Origin: Opeltia flavorubescens
Lineage: Eukaryota; Ascomycota; Lecanoromycetes; Teloschistales; Teloschistaceae
Assembly (NCBI GenBank): GCA_000442125.1
Contig: KE546966.1
Coordinates: forward strand, 1,016,969 to 1,080,968
DNA length: 64,000 nt
Direction of reading: 5' to 3'
Part shown: in pieces, positions 22,606 to 33,231 of the stretch
Numbering within the stretch: position 1 is the first letter of the stretch
Layout of the letters: the number at the start of each line of letters is the position of its first letter
The notes under the pieces: model-generated
Databases searched by the model: none
What the model saw: only the letters and a program-made list of their open reading frames with translations
Told to the model about the DNA's origin: nothing
Translations under genes and position numbers: made by a program

Positions 22606-23138
22606 GGACTGACGGCTAAGAGATCGCCGTGCTGTAATTTTTGTTGCTTGTTGAGCGACCTAGACCTTGACACAGGCTCTCTAGTATGCGACTGACAAAT
22701 CTGAGTCCGTGCTTTGACTAGAGATCCAATCAATCTCGCTCTTTCAATGGATTTTCAGTGGGTCATTGTGTGTGGCGTAATCTCGTGTGATTTGACTGTA
22801 ACACGTAGCAATCCATGATCCAGGTAGTAACAGTGGAAATTCCGAGGATATCAAGATTTGAGAAGGCGCCAGCTCAGAATGAAGAATGAAGAACTCGATA
22901 GAGTCCTGAGACCATGGATTGACTGTAGCATGACTAACATCCATTCAACTGTGGGAAGCTGTCACCCAGAGTTCGTGATCACGGGAAGACTTGACTCAGA
23001 TCGATGACTCCCAGCGAACCTCCGCTGCAATATAAATTACCTGCCCCTCTCTCTTCTACAATCCTACATCGTCAACACCAATACCTATAACTGCCTTGAC
23101 GACTTACCCAATAACTTCAAATCCACACGAAAATAGAC
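22606..23138. promoter_or_regulatory. Spacer and promoter of orphan paralogue 2
   Basis: Holds the 3' flank of paralogue 1 and the promoter of paralogue 2, with ATATAAAT at 23030-23037 and a following CCTCTCTCTTCT tract about 110 bases upstream of the start codon. No further gene. Confidence 0.4.
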
Positions 23139-23627
23139 ATGTACGAATCCATATTCCCAAGCGGGGAATTCTGTCGTCTCACAGAACTCCCCAACATGCC
23201 CGTTCCTTCCAACCTCGATCCTAAGATAAAGGAAGCGATCGAAGGTCTGTGGAAATCCCGCGGGGGCTTCCCGCATGCCCCTTACGACGCTCCTGGCGAA
23301 TTCGGATGGGGACTCGGCGAATACATCCGGAAAATGGTGATTCGTGCCTGGCAAGACGGAAAATTGGGCAACAAAAATAGCAAAGACTTTTCTTCGTTCG
23401 ACCCCGAGGTGAATGACGTGGTTGATTATATATTTTTCAAGTATTTATTTATCCCTGGATGGGAGAATATTGGGGAAGATGAGGTGCCGAAGCGAGATTA
23501 TGAGAGGAGCTTCAGACGGTGGTATATGGACACCTATAAAGAAGATCATAAGCAGTTGGCTCAAACACAGTTGAAGCAGTGGCTTGAGGAGGGAGGATCG
23601 TCGAGCGGGCTGAGCGAGGGATTTTGA
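23139..23627 (+). CDS. Orphan protein, tandem paralogue 2
   Basis: Intronless 162-aa protein, paralogue of the gene at 22111. The shared core is EYIRKMVIRAWQDGKLGNKNSKDFSSFDPEVNDVV followed by a C-terminal helix YERSFRRWYMDTYKEDHKQLAQTQLKQWLEEG. Identity is low outside the IRK..x.W.DG..G and Y..s.R..y...Y..d.KQLA motifs, so the duplication is not recent. No signal peptide or membrane segment. The C-terminus ends in a Ser/Gly tail (GGSSSGLSEGF). Function unknown. Confidence 0.72.
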   Translation: MYESIFPSGEFCRLTELPNMPVPSNLDPKIKEAIEGLWKSRGGFPHAPYDAPGEFGWGLGEYIRKMVIRAWQDGKLGNKNSKDFSSFDPEVNDVVDYIFFKYLFIPGWENIGEDEVPKRDYERSFRRWYMDTYKEDHKQLAQTQLKQWLEEGGSSSGLSEGF

Positions 23628-24278
23628 GCGAAGGAGATTGAGTATTGGCTGTGATTTAGCAGCCGGAGGACTGGGAATCGTGGCTTTGGGGGTTTAGTAT
23701 GCGACTATTAAGAATATCAGCTTGCGAATATCCAGAATCAAATATGCATCGAATTGCGTCTGTTTCGTGTGAACCACTGCAAGTGAAAGGTCAATCCCCA
23801 GAAACCCGAACTTAGACCGCAGACCCTTGAGCAAAATCCTGCATCCAGCGTCAATCAGTTCAAATTTCGGCAAACTTTGGACTCCTCGCAGGGTACGGAG
23901 CTTAATAAGAATGCGATGTATCCAATTTCTTGCATACACATGCTATCCACATTTTACATAATAAAGTGCTAGATTTTCCTTCGGCGAACGGTACGAAAGC
24001 GACAGTAGAGGTCTTGAAGATGTGCAGGACACGAAGAAGGGAAACATCAACAAGACTCAAAGATCCAGATTCCGTCGATCAAGGAAGTCCTCCTTACGAT
24101 CTATGAAACTCTACTTCGAAAAGGTTTGACCATGAAAGATCTAAGCAGCTCATGAGACTTTGATGATAATGCGTTGTGAGCATACTCTACCTCGAAAAGT
24201 ACTCCTCTAGTCTTGCGATGCTTAAACAATTTGTGCCTCCCATATATGATTATAGATACTCAAATTCGCTCCCGTCAC
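23628..24278. other. Intergenic region between convergent genes
   Basis: No coding exon or repeat recognised between the plus-strand orphan gene and the 3' end of the minus-strand permease gene. Confidence 0.4.
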
Positions 24279-26206
24279 CTAGATATCTCTATTCTGGATC
24301 AACACAGGTGGTCGATACACGTTCTTGCCCCCCACGAGATAGTAAATTGTCGCAAAAATTGTGATACCTCCAAACATGGAGATGTTCCAGTTCATGGTCT
24401 TTGGATCCACCGGAGTTGCCGTTGGAAAGAAGACAAAGATGAAGAAAGGGATCAAGAAAACCAAGGCGGCAACATTGACAGCCATGCCGTACTTTCCTAG
24501 AGAAAAGCGGCTAGGGGGTAGAGGTTCCCCACGTAGCCTTTTAGAGACCAGGCAGCCTATGGAAACGATGTAAGATGAGATTAGTGCCGAGATCGTAAGT
24601 GATACGATGGCGTTCAGTGCGACCGAAGACCCCAGATTGATGAGGGCGATGACGATTCCGAAGCCAAGGGAGACTAAGAGGGCGTTAAGAGGAATGTTCC
24701 AGCCTTTGTTGACCTTTTTCAATGATGGGTTAGCTCATCTAAGTAAAACCCTGAAGAATTTTTCGAGTTCAGGAAACTCACCCGACGCAAGAATCTGGAG
24801 AATGGAAACCCGTCATCTCTGGAAAAAGCCCAGATCTGCCGTGAGGCTGTCGCGACTTCACTTACAACCGCGAAAACGAGGGTAATGATTACGATAGCGG
24901 CCATCACGGTCGTTCCTGCCTGACTGTGCGTGATGTCATAGAAGAGCTGAATAAAAGGAAAGCCGGTCTTAGTTGCAAGCAGACTTGGTATATCGGTCAT
25001 GGTGAAGCATAGGGTGAAGATCATTAGGTAGCCGAGAACTGCGTTGAGGCTAGCACCCCACAGGATAGCCTTGGGCAAGGTATCGGAAGCGTTCTTCACC
25101 TCTTCGGCTATGGGCTGTCAGCTTCCCTCGATCTACTGCGGTCTAAATCAAGCACTTACACATGTGCACAGCGCAATCCATTCCCATCATCGAGCCTAAG
25201 ACTGTGAGTAGGCCGACCATGAAGCTGGTACCCGTCGTGCTCCAGCCACCATTGTTGGTGATATCAATAAGAGCCACTCTGGCACTGTTCTTAGGTGACA
25301 TGACCAAGAGAGGAATCATGATAGCGAAAAGGCCGGCAACGTGTAGGAACAATATCAGAAACTCGGCCATAGGCAACGTTTTGGCCAGAAGTGTGTTGAT
25401 TGCGATCGCAATCACTACAGCTGCAATGACCAGCAATGTCCCATGCCATTGCTCAGGCACGTAACTTGGATTATTCAATGTAATCAGGCCTTGTACGATC
25501 GTCCCTGCAACGAAGGAGAGGCCGACAATGGATCCCTGCCACCCGATAGCCAAAAGCCAGCCTACATATAGTGAATATCTTAGCTTATGAGAAAGTTAGA
25601 ATGTCGACTTACCCGTGATGTAGCTCAAGTACTTCTGACACCAGCGAGGCGAGAATTCTGATACCCAATGGTATTGTCCGCCAGCAGTCGGGGTCCTAGA
25701 GTTGACATTAGTAAGCTGGATTTGTAGAACTTAGTCCGGTATTGCTAACATGGATGCCATTTCAGCTATGCTAAGATAGATGAAGGCGCAGGCTACAGTG
25801 GCGATAGTAAAGCCCCAGAAGAGTCCACCTGTTCCTCCATCTGTGACCGCAAACAGCAAGTTTCTGTTCGCATGTGGTTAGCACCGATATGATGAGCGAA
25901 GAGATCTTTCCGTACGCAAGGAGAAGCTCCCAAGTACAAATGAGCACTGAGCTGAAGCCCAATATAGGAACAAAGCTGAAGTTGCGCTGTTGAGTGCTTC
26001 GTCAGTACAGATCGGCAGACCCGAGAGGATGGTAATGTCACCCTTAAGACCTGCACCCTGCCGAGCATTTGCATGTCATGGCGGTCCGCAGCCGTACCCT
26101 GGTACTTGGAATCGACCAGTTCGTCGGGGGAAACCTCGACGGCATTCCATTCTGGCTCTGTGCCAAGCTTGTCGGTATGGAAAAGGCTCCCTATCTTTTC
26201 CGCCAT
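24279..26206 (-). CDS. Amino-acid/GABA-type permease (APC family)
   Basis: Seven exons (26206-26042, 25986-25916, 25863-25750, 25695-25613, 25561-25160, 25107-24782, 24713-24279) join in phase to 531 aa. The first ATG in good context is 26206 (MAEKIGSLFHTDKLG); longer starts would need GTG. The cytosolic N-terminus is followed by RRNFSFVPILGFSSVLICTWE, then the conserved TPTAGGQYHWVSEFSP block, SEEVKNASDTLPKAI and ATASRQIWAFSRDDGFPFSRFL. These are hallmarks of the fungal GABA/choline/amino-acid permease branch (Uga4/Hnm1-like). About 12 hydrophobic segments can be counted. It would act as a proton-coupled importer of amino acids, GABA or choline at the plasma membrane. The substrate cannot be read from sequence. 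No disrupted residues or frameshifts. Confidence 0.93.
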
Positions 26207-27595
26207 GCTGTGCTTTGTGTACTGTGCCGATAATCCTACAGGAACAGTCCGTTGGAACGAAGGAATGGCGGGGGAATGCACGACTTTTCATCTTGTCCAA
26301 AAAGCTAATTTTTGAAGGATCGATTGACATCGTGAGCTTATGCATCTCTATGCAACTCATCACCAGCCATCGCCCGCCCTGTCCAATGAATCGACGATAG
26401 CCTCGTGCGAAGCTCTTCCCGACGTTGCGCTAGATGCGGGGCCAAGCATCCGGAATTTATGGTGTCAATAGCTTCGTTTGCCTTCTTCTGCTTCAAAGTC
26501 TGTGGACTGGTAAGATGATTGCCATTTATGAGCTGGCTATGACATACTCTGTACTTGAGATCTGGAAAGAATCCGTCTTTTCCCAAGGTCAAGTCCAAAG
26601 GAACGATGCTGTACTTCCGTACCAGGTGAAATCTCTGGAAATTGGAATAGGTTAGTCGGAGACTAGTCTTGGAGCTTGGGAGTAGCGTGGTCTAAGACTT
26701 ATCTGTGGCTTGAGACTTAAAGATTGCAATTTCCAGTATAAGCGAAGCTCGAGACTAGAATCGATGGAAAATGTGAAAAGGCGGATCAGGAAGTTGGGGT
26801 AAGCATGAACATAAGATGCTTAAGGGTACCTGACCTTCAACTTGAGGTGAATGCTGTCATTATGATGCCTACCTTAAGTAAGGAATATACTGTTTACGGC
26901 CGGATCACTGACAGGCTCAGAGTCGTCGCAACCAGCACCATAGTCTTGACCGAAGATGAGATATATATCATTCACCAAAACGCCTAGATGAGCAGTTCCG
27001 AGAGGTCTTGAACTCGTAACTTCGAATTACCTGGGTATGTGGTAATAAATTTTCGAAACCTAGAATACTAGATCAGCCAAGCGTATCGAATCATCTAAAA
27101 TTCTAATGTCTTTTCTATGACTTTGACCCATAGGAAGCCTTCATATCAGAAATCAACCGGGTATTCAGTGTATTAAAAATACCATTCTACATTGATAGAG
27201 CTTTCCAACACCAGAAGAGTCTTAGCATGATTTACTCATTAAACTCCATGATTGATCAACCTCGTTTCCCAGAATATCGACAAATCTGCTCATGACTCCA
27301 CGTCGCCGCCATTGAGAACCGCGTGAATTATCTCATCAGAATTAACAAATGGCTCCTGTTTGGCGTTATCATCTCGTTTCTCATCACTTCTGAAAGTCAC
27401 TCCCCCCGTACATATATACTCTGCATTTCCTCAAACGACGCAAGTCTACCGCCATGTGGTGTATACAAACAAAATTCTACGCGAGACTTTTACTTGATCT
27501 TGTCTATTGCACTATCACTTACTTTGTGTCTCTTTAAATTCATCGAAACCCGCTAGATGTAGAATAGGATTATCTCGTTGCGTACGAATTAACAA
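26207..27595. other. Gene-poor region
   Basis: AT-rich sequence upstream of the permease. Frames are short and mostly begin with non-ATG codons. I see no protein domain. The first few hundred bases should contain the permease promoter. Confidence 0.4.
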
Positions 27596-27950
27596 TCACT
27601 CATCGGTTCCTCTGTAACTCACCTGGACATTCCTGACAAATATAGCTAAAAGCGAACCGCATGCCTGGAGACCATGAGCAAGCACGAGCCAGAAATTAGC
27701 TCCTCTAAGAGTTGTGACTTTCATGACAGATGCTACAGAACAATTCCAGGCAGAAGTGTTCAATCTTAGAAATTTCGGGGTCACATTGGAAGATGAGTAC
27801 TCGGACTCTGTGTTTAGAGCGAATCTAACATCCGTTCCGTCATGCTTCTGTCTTTCAAACTTGTAGCCTTTCTGAATCTTTCCGCTGACGAAATCTACCC
27901 GGTTTGAGTGCTTCAGCTTCGAATTGACACCAAAAATAATTCAACTGTGC
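27596..27950 (-). pseudogene. Possible orphan exon or gene remnant
   Basis: On the minus strand a frame of about 110 codons is open from about 27949 to 27624. It ends in VRNVQ with a textbook donor CAG/GTGAGT (27624/27623). A phase-matched acceptor CATCTAG precedes a short exon-like stretch (about 27553-27524, RVSMNLKRHK) with its own GTAAGT donor. The translation includes VDFVSGKIQKGYKFERQKHD and LVLAHGLQACGSLLAIFV, the latter a likely membrane segment. I could not find a start codon exon or a terminal exon. It may be part of a degraded or highly split gene. The family is not recognised. Confidence 0.3.
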
Positions 27951-29029
27951 GATGCAAGTTGTGGCGAAAATGCAATAGGCGATTTGCCCACGATCCCCCT
28001 TATAAACACCCTGGAAAATAAGTCATGGAATGTTGGGGACGATACTCTGAGTAGTTCCCAGACCAGCTAGATCATGGAATCTAAAGCCACTGTCGATCGC
28101 TGTAGAAGCGTAAACTTGCGGGTTTTAGGCAGCGCGTCTTGCATCTATCACAATTCAGATGTAGATTGCCAAAGTCAAAATTTGGTTCAAGATCAGAGAA
28201 CAACCAGTATGAACTGGTGGCATACTATAAAAAGCTGCGACTACGACTAGATCTGATGCATGAGGGCCACGCAGCATCAAGCGGTATAGACAGTAGGAGA
28301 AGCCTAGTTCCGACATCTTGGCTCACTGTCTCAACCTGATTCACATTCATGTACTAGCTGAACGGGCGAAAATTGTATTGTTACCAACGGGCATTACTAT
28401 TATCGTGCAATGCTGTTCAGCAACATAAAGGATTGTAAGCTGCTCGACTCTTCTGGCGTTCAGCGCACGTTAGAAACACCTATCAAAACACGGATGGAGC
28501 GCATTTGACTCAGCAGATGAACTTTTTCCTTGGCTTGAATTTTTTCAAGTTTGCCCAATCTCGAATCCGCCATATCATGAGAGTTACTCCTCAGTTATAA
28601 CGCGCTTGACAGGGATAGCCAGTTAAATAGATATCGATACACTGATTCAAATTATGCAAGTATCTGAATAGATACGCGTTACTAACCTAATTTCAATGTA
28701 TTGTTTCACAGCTTGAAGTCTCTTTTCTTGACCACGAACGCATCACTGCTGAATCCAATCCTCTCATGGACATTTCATCGGTAGCTTTCTAAGTGTAATT
28801 TCAATCATCCCTCAGCCCAAGACCACTGATACTCAGCCAGCAGTAGATGCCTTTAAGACTTCTAGGGACAATAATGATGTCCCATGCAATTGTATATATT
28901 ATATCTTAAGATCACGTTGCTTTCGCCAATCTCGGTCATGACATTGGTCTTCGACCAGACCCTGAAGCTACTTGCGTCACCGTTGCTCCTTCCTCTTCTA
29001 TTTATCGTCTCTGCCAGTCTCCATCCTTC
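27951..29029. other. Gene-poor region
   Basis: AT-rich, with no convincing exon on either strand. It lies upstream of the pyrimidine-rich promoter of the RS/His-rich gene. Confidence 0.4.
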
Positions 29030-29120
29030 CTTCGCTTTCTTTTTTTCCCTTCATTCTCCATCTTTCATCAATCTTCCATCCTTCATCTTTCATCCATCTT
29101 CCATCCTCCATCACTACTTG
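29030..29120 (+). promoter_or_regulatory. Pyrimidine-rich promoter tract
   Basis: About 90 bases of almost pure C/T with repeated CTTTC, CCATC and TTCATC units, ending about 120 bases before the ATG at 29243. Such CT tracts commonly mark the transcription start zone of fungal genes. This supports the existence of the downstream gene. Confidence 0.5.
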
Positions 29121-29242
29121 ATCTCGTTCGACGCTCGCTGCTACTGCTAGTTACAAGGCATCATTTGGACTGTCGTCATCCTGCAACCTTGCAGCCTTTG
29201 AAGTACCCAGTGTCCCCTGACATAGGGAATTGATCAGTTTAA

Positions 29243-29921
29243 ATGTATCCCCATGCAGCTGATTACGATCACTACTCTCCAAGACGTTCTCGTGGCCGTG
29301 ACCGTCGAAATTCCTCACGGTGAACTTTCCACACAAAGACTTGTGACGATGACTTGCTAACATCCTCTAAGATCTGTCTCACCGCGTCTTCGACGTTCTC
29401 GTTCTCGTTCTCGTTCTCGATCGCCTTCACCTTCACGACATCGGCATCATCGTTCTCACTCACATCGTCATCATCATCGGAGCCCACATCATCGACATCG
29501 TCCGAGCTCACCGGTACATCGCAGTCACCGAAGCCACCACGGCAGATGTTCCTCCAGGTACTATCCAAGTGCTGTAGCTGCTGATTGTATCATGCTAACA
29601 ACATCGAAGATCTTCGTCAGCGTCTCGATCTTGCTCGCCTTCCGGATATCATCAGCGGGGTCATTGTCATCATCATCATCATCATCACTCGAGACGTTCT
29701 CCACGGTAAAATTTGCTATACTACAACAGACAAGATTCCGCTAATATCCTACTAGGCCTGTGTCTCATTCTCGATCTTGCTCACCTTCCAGACATCGTCA
29801 ACGCCATCATTGTGATCGTCGATCTGCATCACCATCAGACCGGAGTCATCATCATCACTCATGCACATTTGGCTATCCAGAACGCGCAATGACAACCTGG
29901 GCGAGGGATCATCATGGATAA
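29243..29921 (+). CDS. Arg/Ser/His-rich protein encoded by repeated exons
   Basis: Four exons (29243-29319, 29372-29557, 29610-29705, 29756-29921) join in phase to 174 aa. Introns are 52, 52 and 50 bases with donors GTGAAC, GTACTA and GTAAAA, branch sites GCTAAC, GCTAAC and GCTAAT, and AAG or TAG acceptors. An in-frame TAA sits directly before the ATG, which fixes the start. The protein begins MYPHAADYDHYSPRRSRGRD and continues as RS dipeptides (RRSRSRSRSRSPSPSRHRHH), His runs and SP motifs. Exons 2-4 begin alike (RSVSPRLRRS, RSSSASRSCSPS, RPVSHSRSCSPSRHR), and exons 1-3 end SR/SPR before a phase-2 intron, so the gene looks built by exon repetition. There is no RRM. RS domains usually place proteins in nuclear speckles or the spliceosome; here that is inference. 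Coding sequence may extend beyond the TAA (see next entry). Confidence 0.62.
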
Positions 29922-30250
29922 GGAACAACTCAAGGTGTATGTCGGGAGATCGACGATAGATTGAAAAGATGAAGATTTGCTTGTTGGGGAAGATAAGAGT
30001 GGTTTGTTAAATTTTGCCCTTTAGACTTAGCTTTAAAATTCATTGCAATTACTCTCGTTGAAATTCCGTCCCTGTAATCGAGCTTTCTCTAGAAGGCTCG
30101 GGTTACGAGTGGATCTATGATATTTCATTGCGTGATTATGAGAAGGAACAGAAGAAAGTGAAGGACATGAAGAGGGGCATAGACGCATTCTTGAAGCGGG
30201 TTGAACAGTCCGAAGACTGGCAGGCACCCATGGATAGGTTTTACGAATGA
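29922..30250 (+). other. Coding-like 3' segment downstream of the RS/His gene
   Basis: From 30093 to the TGA at 30248 the plus strand encodes GSGYEWIYDISLRDYEKEQK, then KVKDMKRGIDAFLKRVEQSE and DWQAPMDRFYE, a convincing charged helical segment preceded by the acceptor TCTCTAG. A donor at about 29931 (CAAG/GTGTAT) would join it in phase with exon 4 of the RS/His gene if the TAA at 29919 were read through or were a CAA-to-TAA change. This could be the real C-terminus of that protein, now cut off by a stop codon, or an unidentified alternative splice may avoid the stop. No other gene explains it. Confidence 0.35.
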
Positions 30251-31105
30251 AGATGAACTAATATATCGATATGAAGGCCTTCCCTTGGCTCGCTCGTTGC
30301 CCTCTTAAGTGACAGATGATTTTGTTTTTCATGCAACGTCACCATCGCTTGATTGAGACGACTAGGCATATCTTAATAGTTAAAACCAAACACGACGATG
30401 TGACGACACTCAACTGTCTAGCTCAGCCGTAGCTGGCGCGAATTTGAACGTGCAGCAAGCCAATACTTTGTCGGAAAGATCCCCCGCCGAAAGATTAAAT
30501 ACCATGCAAGAGGATTCTATAGACAATAAGTCCGCGATGCAATGCAGGTTTCGGAGATTATGTATAATTACAGTTTCTTTTCACTTACTCGTCTTTGAAT
30601 ACTCCGAGAACAAATCTTTAGCGCTGGCCCTCGGTCAATGCCCCGACTTGACTTAAGTAGATGCTCTACTAGTCGGTCGATGAACGAATGGAGTTGATGA
30701 TCAAAGGCCGGCAGATTGCTGGACCGACATCATGCCTTTATGGTGGCTAGGAAATCTCTGATCACTCTGTTTTCAGGCACAGTCATAAGTGGAGGAAGTG
30801 ATTATCGGCCTTTCATACTACTCAACATGTTGTTGACGTATAGTAGAACCGGATGTCCGTGTAACGGATGTTAGAGTACATGGACAAGTGAAAGGTGGAT
30901 CTTCACAAAAGGAACTGTCACACTCATCAATGTGTGCTTAAGGGGGATATGGCTGAGAGGCTGAGTGGAGCACCCACGGGAGCACCTCCGTGTAGGATCG
31001 AAAAACACACACATATCATATCCATTTCCTGATTTCCATCCTCGAATAGTGGCAAACTAAACTTTTCTCCCAATCCCTCCTTCTCAAGGCCCCACTACCA
31101 TAAAT
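30251..31105. other. Intergenic region, no gene recognised
   Basis: No domain, exon pair or repeat. A GGCTGAGAGGCTGAG stretch near 30972 was considered as a riboswitch or tRNA and rejected. Confidence 0.4.
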
Positions 31106-31770
31106 CTAAGCACTAGACTTCCCATTCAACCTCACACACTTCCCAATACAGTCCCTGCCCCCAGCCCCGGGATCACAATCATCCCTCGGATCCTCCACGC
31201 ATACCTGATCTGCTGCCGGGCATTTCAGGCCCGCAAATCCTAGGCAGTTGGGTCCGTCGAATTTGACGCAAAGGCCGGGGCAGTCGGCGATGAGGCTGCA
31301 AGAGAGGTTGTTGGGGTCCGCGATGCAGTATTGGTCGGCAGCGCAGGGTTGCATGCCGCGGCTACCACAGGGAGTGCTGGTCGGCTGAGGAGCGGTAGAG
31401 GTGGTGGTTGGCGGAGTGGGGCAGGGCTGCGGGCGAGGGGTGTGAGCACGAATGAGTGAGGTTGAAATTAGGGGGTTTTCCATGTAATGGGCGTTGAGGA
31501 ATATAGGAAGGAAGGACCGACGGGACGGGCGTTAAGAACTTACCGAAGTAGTTGGCTTTGTACCACATCGTTTAGCACACGCAATGGCAGCGGCATTCTT
31601 GCATTGGCATAGCTGCAAAATTTCGTGAGCCCAAGTGATAGAAAGGGTAAGTGAAGCAAGAGACTCACTTCAGGCTGGGTGCTGACGCAATTGACGAGAG
31701 GGCACTCGCATTTATGGGGTTTCGCCAACGCGAGAGTGACGAACGCGAAAACGACGTAGAATAGCTTCAT
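31106..31770 (-). CDS. Small secreted cysteine-rich protein
   Basis: Three exons (31770-31669, 31612-31544, 31426-31106) join in phase 0 to 163 aa. Donors are GTGAGT and GTAAGT, acceptors GCAG. The signal peptide is MKLFYVVFAFVTLALA. The mature protein starts KPHKCECPLVNC and holds about 18 Cys: CQCKN...CAKRCG, a Pro/Thr-rich linker (PCPTPPTTTSTAPQPTSTP), then two similar Cys modules, CGSRGMQPCAADQYCIADP..CSLIADCPGLCVKFDGPNC and CLGFAGLKCPAADQVCVEDPRDDCDPGAGGRDCIGKCVRL. The two modules repeat G-x-x-C-x-A-x-Q-x-C-x-x-D-P, a pattern seen in fungal secreted Cys-rich proteins. Function unknown; extracellular. Confidence 0.82.
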
Positions 31771-32838
31771 GGTGGAAGTATGTAGTCTGAGGTGAGGAAA
31801 AGATATATGTTATTGATGAATAGAAAGAAGTCAACAACGATGATCTGGTAGCAGAAGAAGAAAATGATGTGAGCAAAGCTTCTTTATTATGCTGCGGGTA
31901 AAAAGTTGAGTGGAGTAAATCCTGTTCATCTGGTTTGATGTTGACAAGGATTCGAAGTGATGGAGTAGTCCTTCATAGGGTTAGTCAAGTGACGTTGAGC
32001 CACTGCTTTAAGCTCGTAGCAGGTGATCCGAGCCGGTTTGCTAACGTTTCTGTCAACGGGACGATAATAAACTTTCGGGGAAATAGGATCAATTCGTGGC
32101 GGTGATGATGCCAAGGAAAGCTAGACGCCTCCGTGGTATCGAATACGTAAAAACGCGAGGTCAGGTACGAAAGAAGTCTAGGTCCCGAGTCCAGATCATC
32201 GAAGACTCGACATGATTGAACGTGTTGTCAGTGAAGGATGTCAGTAAAGCGGCTTGAGGATTTGCTTTGGCTAGGTCAATAAAGAGCTGCACGAACTCAA
32301 TTTCCGGACATGCGGGACGAAGGATTTGCAAACATCATGGACTGGACAGAGTGTTGGCACCCCGCAAGTCCAGGTCCAATGTCGAGAAGAACTTGATGGT
32401 CCTCTTGCCCGTAGGAGCAGTCACTTGACCACGCAACGATGTCCTTCAAGGTTCAGAACTCGACTATTCGCACAATGTAGACGGCAGCAAAATGGAAGAA
32501 AGCGTACTAAGGAACGCAGCGCAAGCGAGGAATGTGCAATGTCCCCAATCAAATTTTGGACAATAAGGAGATTGTATTGATGATTCTACCTTCCATGGGT
32601 GATATTCAACTCATCTCACCTCCATATGGTGACGAATATCAAAGCAAGAGGAAAAAGAACTGATGCGATGAAGAATTAGCCTATACAGGGCTCGTACATA
32701 TTGATGCCGCCATCATGTCGACCAAGGAACGTCTCGGCCAGTGTCTTCCCCATCCACTCTTTCGACATCGTACTGCGAATGCGAACCATAACACCACAAG
32801 TTTCGCAAAGGAAAACATGAAAATCATTCACAGAAAGA
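31771..32838. other. Intergenic region, no gene recognised
   Basis: Holds the promoter of the cysteine-rich secreted protein gene and the 3' flank of the BLOC-1 subunit gene. No exon with domain support on either strand. Confidence 0.4.
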
Positions 32839-33231
32839 TCATGTCGGTCTAGCAATGGGCAAGCCACCTCTGTCATCTTCATCAACCATAGCCATGGTAT
32901 CTTCAAGCACACAAAGATCCCGCTCGAGCATTTCGGCCCAATTTTGTACGTCGCCAGTCTCTTTCACGCCTCTAGCGCCATCATCCACCACTTTCTGCCA
33001 TTTGTCGCTTTCTTTGCTCAGGTTCTTGGTCTGCTTCAGAAGCTCCTGCTCTTGCTTGTCGATGGCTGCTGTGTTGGCGTGTAGATCAGCGGCACGTGTC
33101 TGGAGATCGGACTGCACTGTAGAGGTGCCAGCGCTGAGCAGTGAGCCGGTGAAGGCAGCCCGCGCTTCAGCCGTTTGCTGAGGGGATGGGGAAGCCGGCG
33201 TGGGTTGGATGGGCAGTGTAGTCGACGACAT
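32839..33231 (-). CDS. BLOS1: BLOC-1 subunit 1 (GCN5L1/BLOS1 family)
   Basis: 130-aa protein from an ATG at 33231, apparently one exon. After a Pro/Ser-rich N-terminus (1-20), residues 20-120 form the GCN5L1 coiled-coil domain: EARAAFTGSLLSAGTSTVQSDL, then NTAAIDKQEQELLKQTKNLS, ESDKWQKVVDDGARGVKETGDVQNWAEMLERDL and VLEDTM. The KETGDVQNWAE.lErDl block is characteristic. In yeast and animals the BLOC-1 complex works on endosomes, in yeast with Rab5 GAP recruitment. The C-terminal 12 residues (EDDRGGLPIARPT) are not family-like, so a 3' intron may have been missed. Confidence 0.85.
   Translation of the reverse strand: MSSTTLPIQPTPASPSPQQTAEARAAFTGSLLSAGTSTVQSDLQTRAADLHANTAAIDKQEQELLKQTKNLSKESDKWQKVVDDGARGVKETGDVQNWAEMLERDLCVLEDTMAMVDEDDRGGLPIARPT

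Noticed and set aside
3655-26206. A secondary-metabolite cluster around PAL and the transporter genes
   Set aside because: No polyketide synthase, peptide synthetase, terpene cyclase or tailoring enzymes between them.
29272-29568. Acidic minus-strand frame (Asp/Val-rich) opposite the RS/His exons
   Set aside because: It is the shadow of Arg/Ser/His codons on the plus strand, overlaps introns with good splice signals, and has no domain or upstream promoter.
30951-31010. GGATATGGCTGAGAGGCTGAG sequence resembling a thiamine riboswitch or Ser/Leu tRNA start
   Set aside because: The second conserved TPP block (GAACCTGAT-like) and a tRNA cloverleaf with B-box are absent.
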